The notes under the pieces: model-generated
Told to the model about the DNA's origin: nothing
What the model saw: the letters and a program-made list of their open reading frames with translations, nothing else
Databases searched by the model: none
Part shown: in pieces, positions 7,511 through 14,029 of the stretch
Layout: the number at the start of each line of letters is the position of its first letter
Position numbering within the stretch: position 1 is the first letter of the stretch
Translations under genes and position numbers: made by a program
Source of the DNA: Firmicutes bacterium UBA5486
GTDB taxonomy: Bacteria; Bacillota; UBA4882; UBA10575
Direction of reading: 5' to 3'
Assembly: GCA_002427045.1 (NCBI GenBank)
Contig: DIPO01000001.1
Span: forward strand, 1 to 14,029
Length of the DNA: 14,029 bases

Positions 7511-9361
7511 ATTATATATCTCTCAGAAGTAAGGATAAAGAATTTCAGAAAATTCGGTGAGGAGAAAAATGGCACACCGGGTTTAGTGCTCCATTTAAGA
7601 AATGGCTTAAATGTTTTGATTGGCGAGAATGATTCTGGCAAAACTTGTTTGCTAGATGCAATAAGACATGTTTTATTGACCCAAAGCCGTGAGTATATAA
7701 GACTTGAAAAAGAAGATTTCCATAACAATGCTAAGGAACTAAAGATTGAGTGCATTTTTAAAGGTTTTACCATAAACCAGGCCAAGGACTTTTTGGAGTG
7801 GTTGGGTATTGATGATGAAAAGCAATACTATTTAAGGGTTTTCCTGACCGCTAGGAGAGATGAAAAGGATAGATTAATTATTGACGATGTTCGGGCTGGT
7901 GTCGATGACGAAGGCCAAATTATATATAGTAAAGCAAGAGAGTTATTGAGGACCACATACTTAAAGCCCTTGCGGGATGCAGAAACTGAGCTTGGGGCAA
8001 GAAAAAACTCACGTTTATCGCAAATATTTTCTTCTCATCAAGAGTTTGCTCAGGGAGACGAGCATGAATTAGTGGAAATAATAAAAGATGCAAATGATAC
8101 TATAAAGAAATATTTTGATTATGATGGTAAACCAGATAATGAGGAACATGTACTAAGATCAATAAATTCATATCTGACTGCATTTTCCGATAATAATAGC
8201 CCACTAAAATCAAAAATAGAAATAGCACCTGCAAAACTAAAAGCAATTCTTGAGAAAATAGAGCTTGTTCTTGACCAGACCAAACCTGGTCTAGGTACCT
8301 TAAATCAGCTATATATTGCGGCAGAATTACTTCTGTTACAGCGGGAAAAAAGTGAAGGGGTCAAGCTGGCTTTAATTGAAGAAATAGAAGCCCATTTACA
8401 TCCCCAGGCCCAGCTTAGAATAATTGACTACCTGCAAAATATATGCGATGAGAATAATGATGGTTTACAGATATTACTTACTACCCATAGCGTAACGCTG
8501 GCTTCAAGTATTAAGCTAGATAATCTTATTATTTTTACCGAAAATAATGTTTTCCCGCTTGCGAGTGGCAATACAGCTCTGCATGAAGGGGATTATCAGT
8601 TTCTGGAGCGTTTTTTAGATTCAACCAAAGCTAATCTGTTTTTTGCTAAAGGTGTACTTATCGTTGAGGGGGACGCAGAGAATTTATTGTTACCTGCTTT
8701 GGCAGAAATGATTGGTAAAAAACTATCAAAACATGGAGTCTCAATTGTCAATGTTAGAAGTACAGCACTTTTAAGATATGCACGAATATTTATTAGGAAT
8801 CAAGATCCTAAAATAAAGTTACCGGTTGCTGTTATTACTGATTGTGATATAAGGCTGTTCAATAAAGATGAAAAATTAATGTTTGATAAATTTAGTGAAT
8901 ATGAGATTGAGACCGAAAAACAAAGAAAAGCCAAAATAGATAAATATTCTGATGGTAATGTGAGGGGATTTGTTTCTCCATACTGGACATTCGAATTCGA
9001 TATCGCCTGCAGTTGTTTAAAAAGCGAGTTATATGCAGCCATATTGATGGCCGATGATTATGAAAATGTAGACAGAAACCTTCAGAAGGGTAAGAAACCT
9101 AAGGAAATAAAAAAAATTGAGGAATATCTTGAAGTTGCTAAGGCCGATATTGACGCATGGTTATCTTTGAACAAATTTGAGATTGCAAAAAAAATAAGTG
9201 AGAAGGTTGTATTAAAATCAAATTCCAAGGCAGTAGCGGCTCAGTGTTTTGCAAAAATCCTTTTAAGTAAACGGTTCACGGAGTGTGAAGTAGAGCAGAT
9301 AAAACAGGATGAACATCTACAATACATGGTAGATGCGATTTATTATGTTACCGGGAGTTAA
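7511..9361 (+). CDS. gajA: OLD-family ATP-dependent endonuclease (GajA-like)
   Basis: Predicted ABC-type ATPase fused to a TOPRIM nuclease, as in GajA of Gabija, where ATP/nucleotide sensing controls DNA nicking. The protein opens with YLSEVRIKNFRKF, the usual beginning of OLD/RecF-type ATPases. Walker A GENDSGKT is encoded at 7622-7645, a GLGTLNQLYIAAELLLL signature-like segment precedes Walker B LALIEEIEAHLHP (8366-8404), and an H-loop TTHS lies near 8480. The TOPRIM part has VLIVEGDAE with its glutamate at 8666 and the DxD pair at 8840-8848. The frame is open back to a TTG at 7397 (654 residues) with a GTG at 7490, but neither has a ribosome binding site. AAAGGACGG at 7496-7504 points to ATT at 7511 (616 residues), a rare start codon, so the start is uncertain. 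The helicase gene follows after 5 nt. The gene is AT-rich compared with the first gene pair. The symbol is by family resemblance. Confidence 0.85.
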   Translation: MIYLSEVRIKNFRKFGEEKNGTPGLVLHLRNGLNVLIGENDSGKTCLLDAIRHVLLTQSREYIRLEKEDFHNNAKELKIECIFKGFTINQAKDFLEWLGIDDEKQYYLRVFLTARRDEKDRLIIDDVRAGVDDEGQIIYSKARELLRTTYLKPLRDAETELGARKNSRLSQIFSSHQEFAQGDEHELVEIIKDANDTIKKYFDYDGKPDNEEHVLRSINSYLTAFSDNNSPLKSKIEIAPAKLKAILEKIELVLDQTKPGLGTLNQLYIAAELLLLQREKSEGVKLALIEEIEAHLHPQAQLRIIDYLQNICDENNDGLQILLTTHSVTLASSIKLDNLIIFTENNVFPLASGNTALHEGDYQFLERFLDSTKANLFFAKGVLIVEGDAENLLLPALAEMIGKKLSKHGVSIVNVRSTALLRYARIFIRNQDPKIKLPVAVITDCDIRLFNKDEKLMFDKFSEYEIETEKQRKAKIDKYSDGNVRGFVSPYWTFEFDIACSCLKSELYAAILMADDYENVDRNLQKGKKPKEIKKIEEYLEVAKADIDAWLSLNKFEIAKKISEKVVLKSNSKAVAAQCFAKILLSKRFTECEVEQIKQDEHLQYMVDAIYYVTGS

Positions 9362-9366
9362 AGGCC

Positions 9367-11274
9367 ATGAGTATGCTGACAATTACCCATGAAGATATTG
9401 AAAAAGCTGAAAGAATTTTGAATATACCTAACGAATTTGACAAGCAAAGACGAGACATCATTCAATGCATGGAAAGCCGGGATATTGTTGCATGCCCAGG
9501 TAGTGGTAAAACGACTGTATTACTGGCAAAGTTAATTATCTTGGCCAGCAGAATGCCTTTGGATAATAATAAGGGTATTTGCGTACTTACCCATACTAAT
9601 GTTGCAATTGATGAAATAAGGGATAGACTGGGTGATATGGGGAGTATTCTTTTATCCTATCCTAATTATATCGGTACAATTCAATCATTTGTAGACAGAT
9701 ATTTGGCTATACCAGCATGTATTAAGTATTATGGATTAAAACCTGTTATTATTGACACTGATGCTTTTAATGCTCAGTTTATAAAAACCTTTAGTTCTAT
9801 ATATAAATACAAAGGCTGGGAAGAAGGATTCAGGGCCTTTTGCGATCGAAACTATGTGAACGTAAGTGAAATATCTTTGAAGGACAACTGCATATATAAA
9901 GGGAAAAAATTATTTGAATTTAAGAAAGAGGCTGATAAAAAATATGATGATAAACTTAAAAAAGTATTTAGAACATTAAGCAATCAAGGTATTTTAAGAT
10001 ATGAGATGGCCTTTGAACTTGCAACCAAATATTTATCAGAATATAAAAATGAGTTGAAGCCTATCTTTGAAAATCGCTTTCCTTTTGTTTTTATTGATGA
10101 AATGCAGGATACAACTACTATTCAAATGGAATTATTAGATAAAGTATTTAATAAGAATAAAATTAGTATTCAGCGTTTTGGGGATCCGGAACAGGCTATT
10201 TATGATGACGATTCCCATCAAGAGACCGCATGGATACCATGTAATAAACTAACAATTTCCGATAGCAAGAGATTTAATAATAATATTGCCAGGGTTGCCG
10301 ACTGTATTGCGGTTTCACCGCATAATATGTCCGGGGTAGAAGACTCTATCATACCACCGATTATTATAACCTATGCTAATAATGATGTTAAAGAAGTACT
10401 TCAAATCTTTGCCAGATTGATTATGCATTTCAATTTACAATATGAGGAAAAACCTGTTTTTAAGGCTGTGGGTATGCGTAAGAGTCACGACAAATTAGGA
10501 ATTACGCACTATTACCCGTTATTTAATAAAATTAACAGTAAAACAAATGTAAACGGGGATTTTTCATGCTTAAGTATATACTTAAGTAAATTGGATGCGG
10601 AAATATTAAAAAAACAAGGATGCAAAGCTTACTATGACCGCTTTATTAATGCTATATTAAAGACCTTAAGATTGGCAGGTATAAAAACTAATGAAGGGAA
10701 GTATTATGCGAAAAGTACGTTCTTAAAAACTTTAAAAGAAAATGATGAACGATTGTATTACGGTATGCACAAAATCCTTGCAAGATGTATTTTGTTGATT
10801 GAAACAGGTAAAAACGTTCTGCCCTATTTTAGACGGCTTTTAATAATTATATTGAAAAGATTTGGCTGTGTGCCAAATGTGGATGTGCTAGATTTTATTA
10901 ATAATATATTTGCTGCTGCATTTATTACATCTAAATCAGATATTCTTCATAATATTTATGAATTTAACGGTATATCAATAGAAATTGATACTGTACATGG
11001 TGTCAAAAGTCAGACGCACTGTGCCACATTATATATGGAAACGGTTTTTCATGAATATACCGTTGAAAATATTATTGGGTATTTTATTGGTAAACCCCCA
11101 AAGAAACATAAATTACGGGCCGTAGATCATTTAAAAATTGCCTATGTAGCTATGACCCGTCCCCGAAAACTTCTTTGTGTAACCATGAAAGAGGAAGTCT
11201 TTGAAAAATATAAAAAAGCTTTGCAATTAAAAGGTTGGGTAAATTACAATGAAATTTTACACGATAAATCTTAA
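9367..11274 (+). CDS. gajB: UvrD/Rep-type superfamily 1 DNA helicase (GajB-like)
   Basis: Predicted ATP-dependent DNA helicase and partner of the upstream OLD-family nuclease. Motifs in order: Walker A CPGSGKTT (43-50), motif Ia-like VLTHTNVAIDEI, Walker B IDEMQD (243-248), motif III FGDPEQAIYD (271-280), motif IV SKRFNNNIARV, motif V TVHGVKSQTHCATLYMET (from 542) and motif VI YVAMTRPRKLL (593-603). The motif V wording (VHGVKxQTHxATL) is, as I recall, typical of Gabija-associated helicases; here serine 548 takes the place usually held by glycine. At 635 residues it is longer than the roughly 490-residue reference GajB. The extra length appears to lie between motifs IV and V (residues about 320-540). 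The start ATG is preceded by AAAGG and lies 5 nt after the previous stop; a second ATG two codons on is possible. Base composition is AT-rich like its partner. The downstream side is interrupted by an IS3-family element. Confidence 0.85.
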   Translation: MSMLTITHEDIEKAERILNIPNEFDKQRRDIIQCMESRDIVACPGSGKTTVLLAKLIILASRMPLDNNKGICVLTHTNVAIDEIRDRLGDMGSILLSYPNYIGTIQSFVDRYLAIPACIKYYGLKPVIIDTDAFNAQFIKTFSSIYKYKGWEEGFRAFCDRNYVNVSEISLKDNCIYKGKKLFEFKKEADKKYDDKLKKVFRTLSNQGILRYEMAFELATKYLSEYKNELKPIFENRFPFVFIDEMQDTTTIQMELLDKVFNKNKISIQRFGDPEQAIYDDDSHQETAWIPCNKLTISDSKRFNNNIARVADCIAVSPHNMSGVEDSIIPPIIITYANNDVKEVLQIFARLIMHFNLQYEEKPVFKAVGMRKSHDKLGITHYYPLFNKINSKTNVNGDFSCLSIYLSKLDAEILKKQGCKAYYDRFINAILKTLRLAGIKTNEGKYYAKSTFLKTLKENDERLYYGMHKILARCILLIETGKNVLPYFRRLLIIILKRFGCVPNVDVLDFINNIFAAAFITSKSDILHNIYEFNGISIEIDTVHGVKSQTHCATLYMETVFHEYTVENIIGYFIGKPPKKHKLRAVDHLKIAYVAMTRPRKLLCVTMKEEVFEKYKKALQLKGWVNYNEILHDKS

Positions 11275-11307
11275 ATTTAAAGCAGCTGGTTATAAGGGAA
11301 ATTATAA

Positions 11308-11351
11308 TGCACCCAGGTAATGAGACACATTGCGTTTAAAAATAAGCTAAA
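11308..11351 (+). repeat. Left terminal inverted repeat of the IS3-family element
   Basis: It begins TGCACCC and ends AATAAGCTAAA. It pairs with 13873-13916 on the opposite strand. The best-conserved blocks are the tip, AGACACATT and AATAAGCTAAA. Confidence 0.75.
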
Positions 11352-11359
11352 CTAAGAGT

Positions 11360-11653
11360 ATGGAAAAGCGAAATCGTTATACAGCCGAATTCAAAGCCAA
11401 TGTTGTACTCGAACTTCTGCGTGAAGAGTCGACTCTAAATCAGGTGGCAGCGAAGTACCAGTTAAATCCCCAAATGCTTAGCCAGTGGAAAAGCGACTTC
11501 ATTAAGAACGCTTCCGTTGTCTTCGAGCGTAACAAAGACGAGGCCGGGAAACTTAAAAAGGAGATGCAAGAAAAAGAAACCCGTTATCAACAGATCATCG
11601 GTCAGCAATCATATGAGATTGACTGGCTCAAAAAAAAATCTGGCCTCAAGTAA
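11360..11653 (+). CDS. IS3-family transposase OrfA (DNA-binding subunit)
   Basis: This 97-residue protein has an N-terminal helix-turn-helix of the Tnp_1 type (RYTAEFKANVVLELLREE, then LNQVAAKYQLNPQMLSQWK, about residues 6-46). A lysine/glutamate-rich coiled-coil region follows, ending WLKKKSGLK. It binds the terminal repeats of the element. The end of the gene contains nine adenines in a row (11630-11638), the usual kind of place for frameshifting into OrfB. OrfB lies in the +1 frame relative to OrfA once the nested element is removed, whereas the family normally uses a -1 shift. OrfA itself is complete; the IS256-type insertion lies 8 nt past its stop, counting to the target duplication. 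Confidence 0.85.
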   Translation: MEKRNRYTAEFKANVVLELLREESTLNQVAAKYQLNPQMLSQWKSDFIKNASVVFERNKDEAGKLKKEMQEKETRYQQIIGQQSYEIDWLKKKSGLK

Positions 11654-11661
11654 CACACTTG

Positions 11662-11669
11662 AAGTACGT
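11662..11669. repeat. Target site duplication, left copy (AAGTACGT)
   Basis: This 8-bp sequence abuts the left tip of the IS256-family element and is identical to 13013-13020, which abuts its right tip. Eight or nine bp is the usual duplication length for this family. Confidence 0.9.
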
Positions 11670-11701
11670 GAGTGTGTAAAATAAATTGTGCTTCTGCCCT
11701 T
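11670..11701 (+). repeat. Left terminal inverted repeat of the IS256-family element
   Basis: It starts GAGTGTGT and ends TTGTGCTTCTGCCCTT. The second part is nearly identical to the reverse complement of the right end at 12981-12996. Confidence 0.85.
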
Positions 11702-11738
11702 TCCGAATATAGAATGAAACGGAAAGGCAGGATTACAC

Positions 11739-12968
11739 ATGGAGAAGAAGAAGCTTGTATCTCGAGAAGAACTCAAGAAATTCATTAAAGAAAACAAAAT
11801 GACCACCGCTGAGGATGTCCAGACTATGCTTAAGGATCTCTTTGCGGAAACCCTCCAGGAGATGCTAGAGGCCGAAATGGACACCACCCTGGGTTACGAA
11901 AGAAACGACGCCAAGAACAAGCAGACAACGAATCGGCGTAACGGTCACAGCTCCAAGAGCGTTCGTAGCGAATACGGAGAAATCGACCTCCAGGTGCCTC
12001 GTGATCGTGAGGGTGAGCATAACCCCTTGATTGTAAAGAAGCATCAAAAAAGCGTAACCAGGATAGAGGATCAGGTTTTAGCCCTTTATGCCAAGGGAGT
12101 CAGCACCAGAGAGATCCAAGACCACCTTCAGCAGCTTTACGGGGTTGAGGTTTCTCCAACCTACATATCCAATGTTACCAACAAGATAATGCCCATGGTC
12201 AAGGAGTGGCAGAACCGGCCGCTGCAAAGAATCTATGCCATTGTATTCCTGGATGCGATTCACTTCAAGGTTAAACAAGACGGCCAAATAGTCAATAAAG
12301 CCGCCTACATGGCCATTGGCATTGACCTGGACGGCAATAAAGACGTTCTCGGAATCTGGATTGGGGAAAATGAATCAGCCAAGTTTTGGCTTACCGTCCT
12401 GAATGAGCTGAGAAACCGGGGAGTCCAGGATATTCTGATCATTAGCGTGGACAATCTAACCGGTTTCAGCGAAGCCATTCAAGCCTGTTATCCGGATACC
12501 GAGATTCAAAAGTGCATAGTTCACCAAATACGCAACTCCATACGCTATGTATCCTACAAAGACGTCAAGAAGATAACCTCTGCTTTAAAGCCGATTTATA
12601 CGGCATCATCAGAATCGGCGGCCTTGGAGGAGCTAAACCAGTTCGAGACTATCTGGGGTGACCGGTACCCGTTAATCATTCGGTCCTGGCGCAACAACTG
12701 GGCTGAAATATCGACCTTTTTCAAGTATCCGCCGGAAATTCGAAAGATCATTTATACAACCAATATGATTGAGAGCTATCACCGTCAATTAAGAAAAGTG
12801 ACAAAAGGCAAGAGTATCTTCCCAACGGATGAGGCCTTACTCAAAATGCTGTACCTGGCTACACAAGATGTACTGCGAAAATGGACCGGTAGGGTTCAAA
12901 ACTGGGGTCAGATTCTACTCCAGTTATCAATTTTCTTTCCAGACAGGGTCAAGTCCCATCTTCGCTAG
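11739..12968 (+). CDS. IS256-family transposase (DDE, Mutator type)
   Basis: This 409-residue transposase is the expected length for the family. The catalytic residues can be placed: D172 in FLDAIHFKV, D238 in SVDNLTGF and E345 in TTNMIESYHRQLRK. The conserved CxxH-type segment KCIVHQIRNS follows the second aspartate. The N-terminal part (ETLQEMLEAEMDTTLGYER, then RNGHSSKSV and YGEIDLQVPRDREG) is typical. The start codon is preceded by GGAAAGGCAGG at 11721-11731 with about 7 nt spacing. The gene fills the element and shows no frameshift or missing residue, so it is probably active. Confidence 0.95.
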   Translation: MEKKKLVSREELKKFIKENKMTTAEDVQTMLKDLFAETLQEMLEAEMDTTLGYERNDAKNKQTTNRRNGHSSKSVRSEYGEIDLQVPRDREGEHNPLIVKKHQKSVTRIEDQVLALYAKGVSTREIQDHLQQLYGVEVSPTYISNVTNKIMPMVKEWQNRPLQRIYAIVFLDAIHFKVKQDGQIVNKAAYMAIGIDLDGNKDVLGIWIGENESAKFWLTVLNELRNRGVQDILIISVDNLTGFSEAIQACYPDTEIQKCIVHQIRNSIRYVSYKDVKKITSALKPIYTASSESAALEELNQFETIWGDRYPLIIRSWRNNWAEISTFFKYPPEIRKIIYTTNMIESYHRQLRKVTKGKSIFPTDEALLKMLYLATQDVLRKWTGRVQNWGQILLQLSIFFPDRVKSHLR

Positions 12969-12980
12969 GTTGGTTGGATT

Positions 12981-13012
12981 AAGGGCAAAAGCACAAAACT
13001 CTTGACAGACCC
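12981..13012 (-). repeat. Right terminal inverted repeat of the IS256-family element
   Basis: Read on the minus strand it starts GGGTCTGT and ends TTGTGCTTTTGCCCTT. It is followed directly by the right copy of the target duplication. Confidence 0.85.
13002..13007 (+). promoter_or_regulatory. Outward-facing TTGACA (-35-like) at the right end of the IS256-family element
   Basis: A consensus -35 hexamer points out of the element toward IS3 orfB. IS256 itself is known to drive neighbours from its right end. Here I see no good -10 hexamer about 17 nt downstream, so a working promoter is not shown. Confidence 0.25.
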
Positions 13013-13020
13013 AAGTACGT
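13013..13020. repeat. Target site duplication, right copy (AAGTACGT)
   Basis: Identical to 11662-11669 and directly abutting the right tip of the IS256-family element. Confidence 0.9.
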
Positions 13021-13026
13021 AAGAAA

Positions 13027-13857
13027 ATGGCTGAGCCCCGAAATTCTCGAATAAATCTTGCCCGGCAGGCTTACCTGCTAACGGTCAATCGGACTAGCCT
13101 GTACCGGAAGCCGCCAACTGTTGCATGGTCTCAGTCAGATCTTGATGACATGCGGCTAATTGACGAAATCTATACTTCCTGCCCCTTTTACGGCTACCTC
13201 AGAATCACGGCAGAGATGCAACTGAGAGGGCGGCAGATCAATCGCAAACGAGTCCGGAGACTCATGCGTTTTATGGGAATCCAGGGAATCTGCCCCGGCC
13301 CCAACCTGAGCAAGCGTCTACATGCAAAATATATACATCCATACTTGCTGAGGGGTCTAAAGATTAACCATCCTGATCAGGTCTGGGCAGTAGACATAAC
13401 TTATCTTCGTCTACGACACGGATTTATGTATTTATTCGTTATCATTGATCTTTATAGCCGTTATATTGTGGATTACGAGCTGAGCACTACTATGGATCGT
13501 TACTTGGTGATGGAATGCCTAAAAAGAGCATTCCAGCAGCGAAAACCAAAAATCATTAACAGCGACCAAGGCGGTCAGTTTACCAACAAAGATTATATCG
13601 AACTCCTTCAATCAGAAGGAATCAATATCTCCATGGATGGAAAGGGTCGAGCTCTGGACAACATTTTTGTGGAGCGATTTTTTCGGACGCTCAAATACGA
13701 GAACATCTATCTTAACGAGTATGAAACCCCGAAATCTCTGCGCAGAGGGTTAAACCAATACATCCGGTTTTACAATGCGCAGCGACCTCACGAGTCGCTT
13801 GAATATAGATATCCAGTTGATTACTATCGGCAAACCTTGGCCAAATTAGCATCTTGA
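13027..13857 (+). CDS. IS3-family transposase OrfB (rve/DDE integrase core), separated from its OrfA
   Basis: This is the catalytic subunit of the IS3-family transposase. It has an N-terminal HTH_21-like segment (FYGYLRITAEMQLRG, then NRKRVRRLMRFMGI) and an integrase core with D123 in WAVDITYL, D180 in NSDQGGQF and E216 in FVERFFRTLKYE. The spacing between the last two gives the DD35E signature. The C-terminus has the usual YNAQRPHESL. The nested IS256-family element separates it from orfA by about 1.37 kb, so an OrfAB fusion can no longer form. In the reconstructed uninterrupted element the frame stays open upstream of this ATG across the A-run of orfA, but in the +1 frame. The ATG has no clear ribosome binding site, consistent with an original need for frameshifting. 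As it stands the IS3-type element should be unable to move by itself. Confidence 0.9.
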   Translation: MAEPRNSRINLARQAYLLTVNRTSLYRKPPTVAWSQSDLDDMRLIDEIYTSCPFYGYLRITAEMQLRGRQINRKRVRRLMRFMGIQGICPGPNLSKRLHAKYIHPYLLRGLKINHPDQVWAVDITYLRLRHGFMYLFVIIDLYSRYIVDYELSTTMDRYLVMECLKRAFQQRKPKIINSDQGGQFTNKDYIELLQSEGINISMDGKGRALDNIFVERFFRTLKYENIYLNEYETPKSLRRGLNQYIRFYNAQRPHESLEYRYPVDYYRQTLAKLAS

Positions 13858-13872
13858 GAAAAGGAGGACATA

Positions 13873-13916
13873 TTTAGCTTATTCTTTTTATAAATGTGTC
13901 TTGACAATGGGGGGCA
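13873..13916 (-). repeat. Right terminal inverted repeat of the IS3-family element
   Basis: On the minus strand it begins TGCCCCCC and ends AATAAGCTAAA, pairing with 11308-11351. It contains an outward TTGACA at 13901-13906. IS3-family right ends often carry a -35 that completes a promoter only in the circular intermediate. Confidence 0.75.
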
Positions 13917-13976
13917 CTATATTTCCTTCTCAACTTCAAGATGGATGCGCAGAGTCCAATGACCTTGATTCTGGTG

Positions 13977-14008
13977 GGTCAATTATCTGACTTCTGAGAT
14001 AATTGACC
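13977..14008. repeat. Perfect 12-bp inverted repeat (stem-loop) in the right flank
   Basis: GGTCAATTATCT at 13977-13988 is the exact reverse complement of AGATAATTGACC at 13997-14008, with an 8-base GACTTCTG loop. There is no T-run on either side, so a standard Rho-independent terminator is not supported. It may still end transcription from the cluster, serve as a protein-binding palindrome, or be the end of another mobile element beyond the window. The rest of 13918-14029 shows no gene. Confidence 0.6.
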
Positions 14009-14029
14009 ATATCCCAGCAATTATTTTAT

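Larger units (their letters stand above)
11670..13012 (+). mobile_element. IS256-family (Mutator-like) insertion sequence, complete
   Basis: It is 1343 bp long, with 32-bp imperfect terminal inverted repeats (11670-11701 and 12981-13012, 23 of 32 matching; the inner 16 bp match at 15). An exact 8-bp target duplication AAGTACGT flanks it, and one intact transposase gene lies inside. It sits between orfA and orfB of an IS3-family element. The exact duplication suggests a fairly recent insertion that has not rearranged. Confidence 0.93.
11308..13916 (+). mobile_element. IS3-family insertion sequence, interrupted by an IS256-family element
   Basis: The two imperfect 44-bp ends (11308-11351 and 13873-13916) match at about 29 of 44 positions and carry TGC...GCA tips. 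They enclose orfA and orfB of an IS3-type transposase. Without the nested element and one target copy the IS would be 1258 bp, normal for the family. Target duplication is unclear: TATA occurs at 11303-11306 and again at 13918-13921, which would fit if each end is extended by one unmatched base. The element lies 33 nt after the UvrD-type gene and leaves all four defence genes intact. Confidence 0.85.

Noticed and set aside
11303..11308. TATAAT at the left edge of the IS3-family element as a -10 box
   Set aside because: No -35 hexamer is found at the right distance upstream, and the bases are explained by the possible TATA target duplication next to the element tip.
13859..13867. AAAGGAGG-like ribosome binding site just after IS3 orfB
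   Set aside because: No start codon with a sustained reading frame follows within the normal distance; it abuts the terminal repeat.
1..14029. CRISPR array, tRNA or rRNA genes
   Set aside because: No regularly spaced direct repeats, no cloverleaf with a T-loop GTTCRA signature and no rRNA-like sequence were seen on either strand.

Overview
The window looks like a defence island on the chromosome of a low-to-mid GC Firmicute, probably an anaerobic clostridium-like organism. This is inferred from strong AGGAGG-type ribosome binding sites, tight same-strand gene packing, the kinds of insertion sequences present and AT-rich accessory genes. No species can be named from the sequence.

Layout, left to right. 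Positions 1-222 hold a decayed, frameshifted zinc-ribbon gene on the minus strand that runs off the left edge. Positions 237-611 are non-coding leader with one inverted repeat around a TTGACA hexamer. Four large plus-strand genes then fill 628-11274: (1) a 1105-residue protein with an N-terminal phospholipase-D-type nuclease domain fused to an SNF2-like superfamily 2 helicase; (2) an 1100-residue Eco57I/PglX-like N6-adenine DNA methyltransferase, 4 nt downstream; (3) an OLD-family ABC ATPase with a C-terminal TOPRIM nuclease, GajA-like; and (4) a UvrD/Rep-type superfamily 1 helicase, GajB-like, 5 nt downstream of gene 3. Genes 1-2 and genes 3-4 each look translationally coupled. They are separated by about 260 nt of decayed coding sequence with a hairpin.

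The right end is a nested transposon. An IS256-family element (11670-13012, 8-bp target duplication AAGTACGT) has inserted between orfA and orfB of an IS3-family element (11308-13916), which itself lies just downstream of gene 4. Beyond it is unique sequence with a perfect 12-bp inverted repeat near the window end.

Working model (inference): genes 1-2 form a restriction-modification-like pair. The methyltransferase would mark host DNA through its own target-recognition region, and the PLD-helicase would translocate on and cut unmarked DNA. Genes 3-4 are a Gabija-type nuclease/helicase pair. Whether the four genes are one composite system or two neighbours is the main open question. Two facts favour modular assembly: the gene 3-4 half is much more AT-rich than most of genes 1-2, and the target-recognition third of the methyltransferase is AT-rich like genes 3-4 while both its flanks are not.
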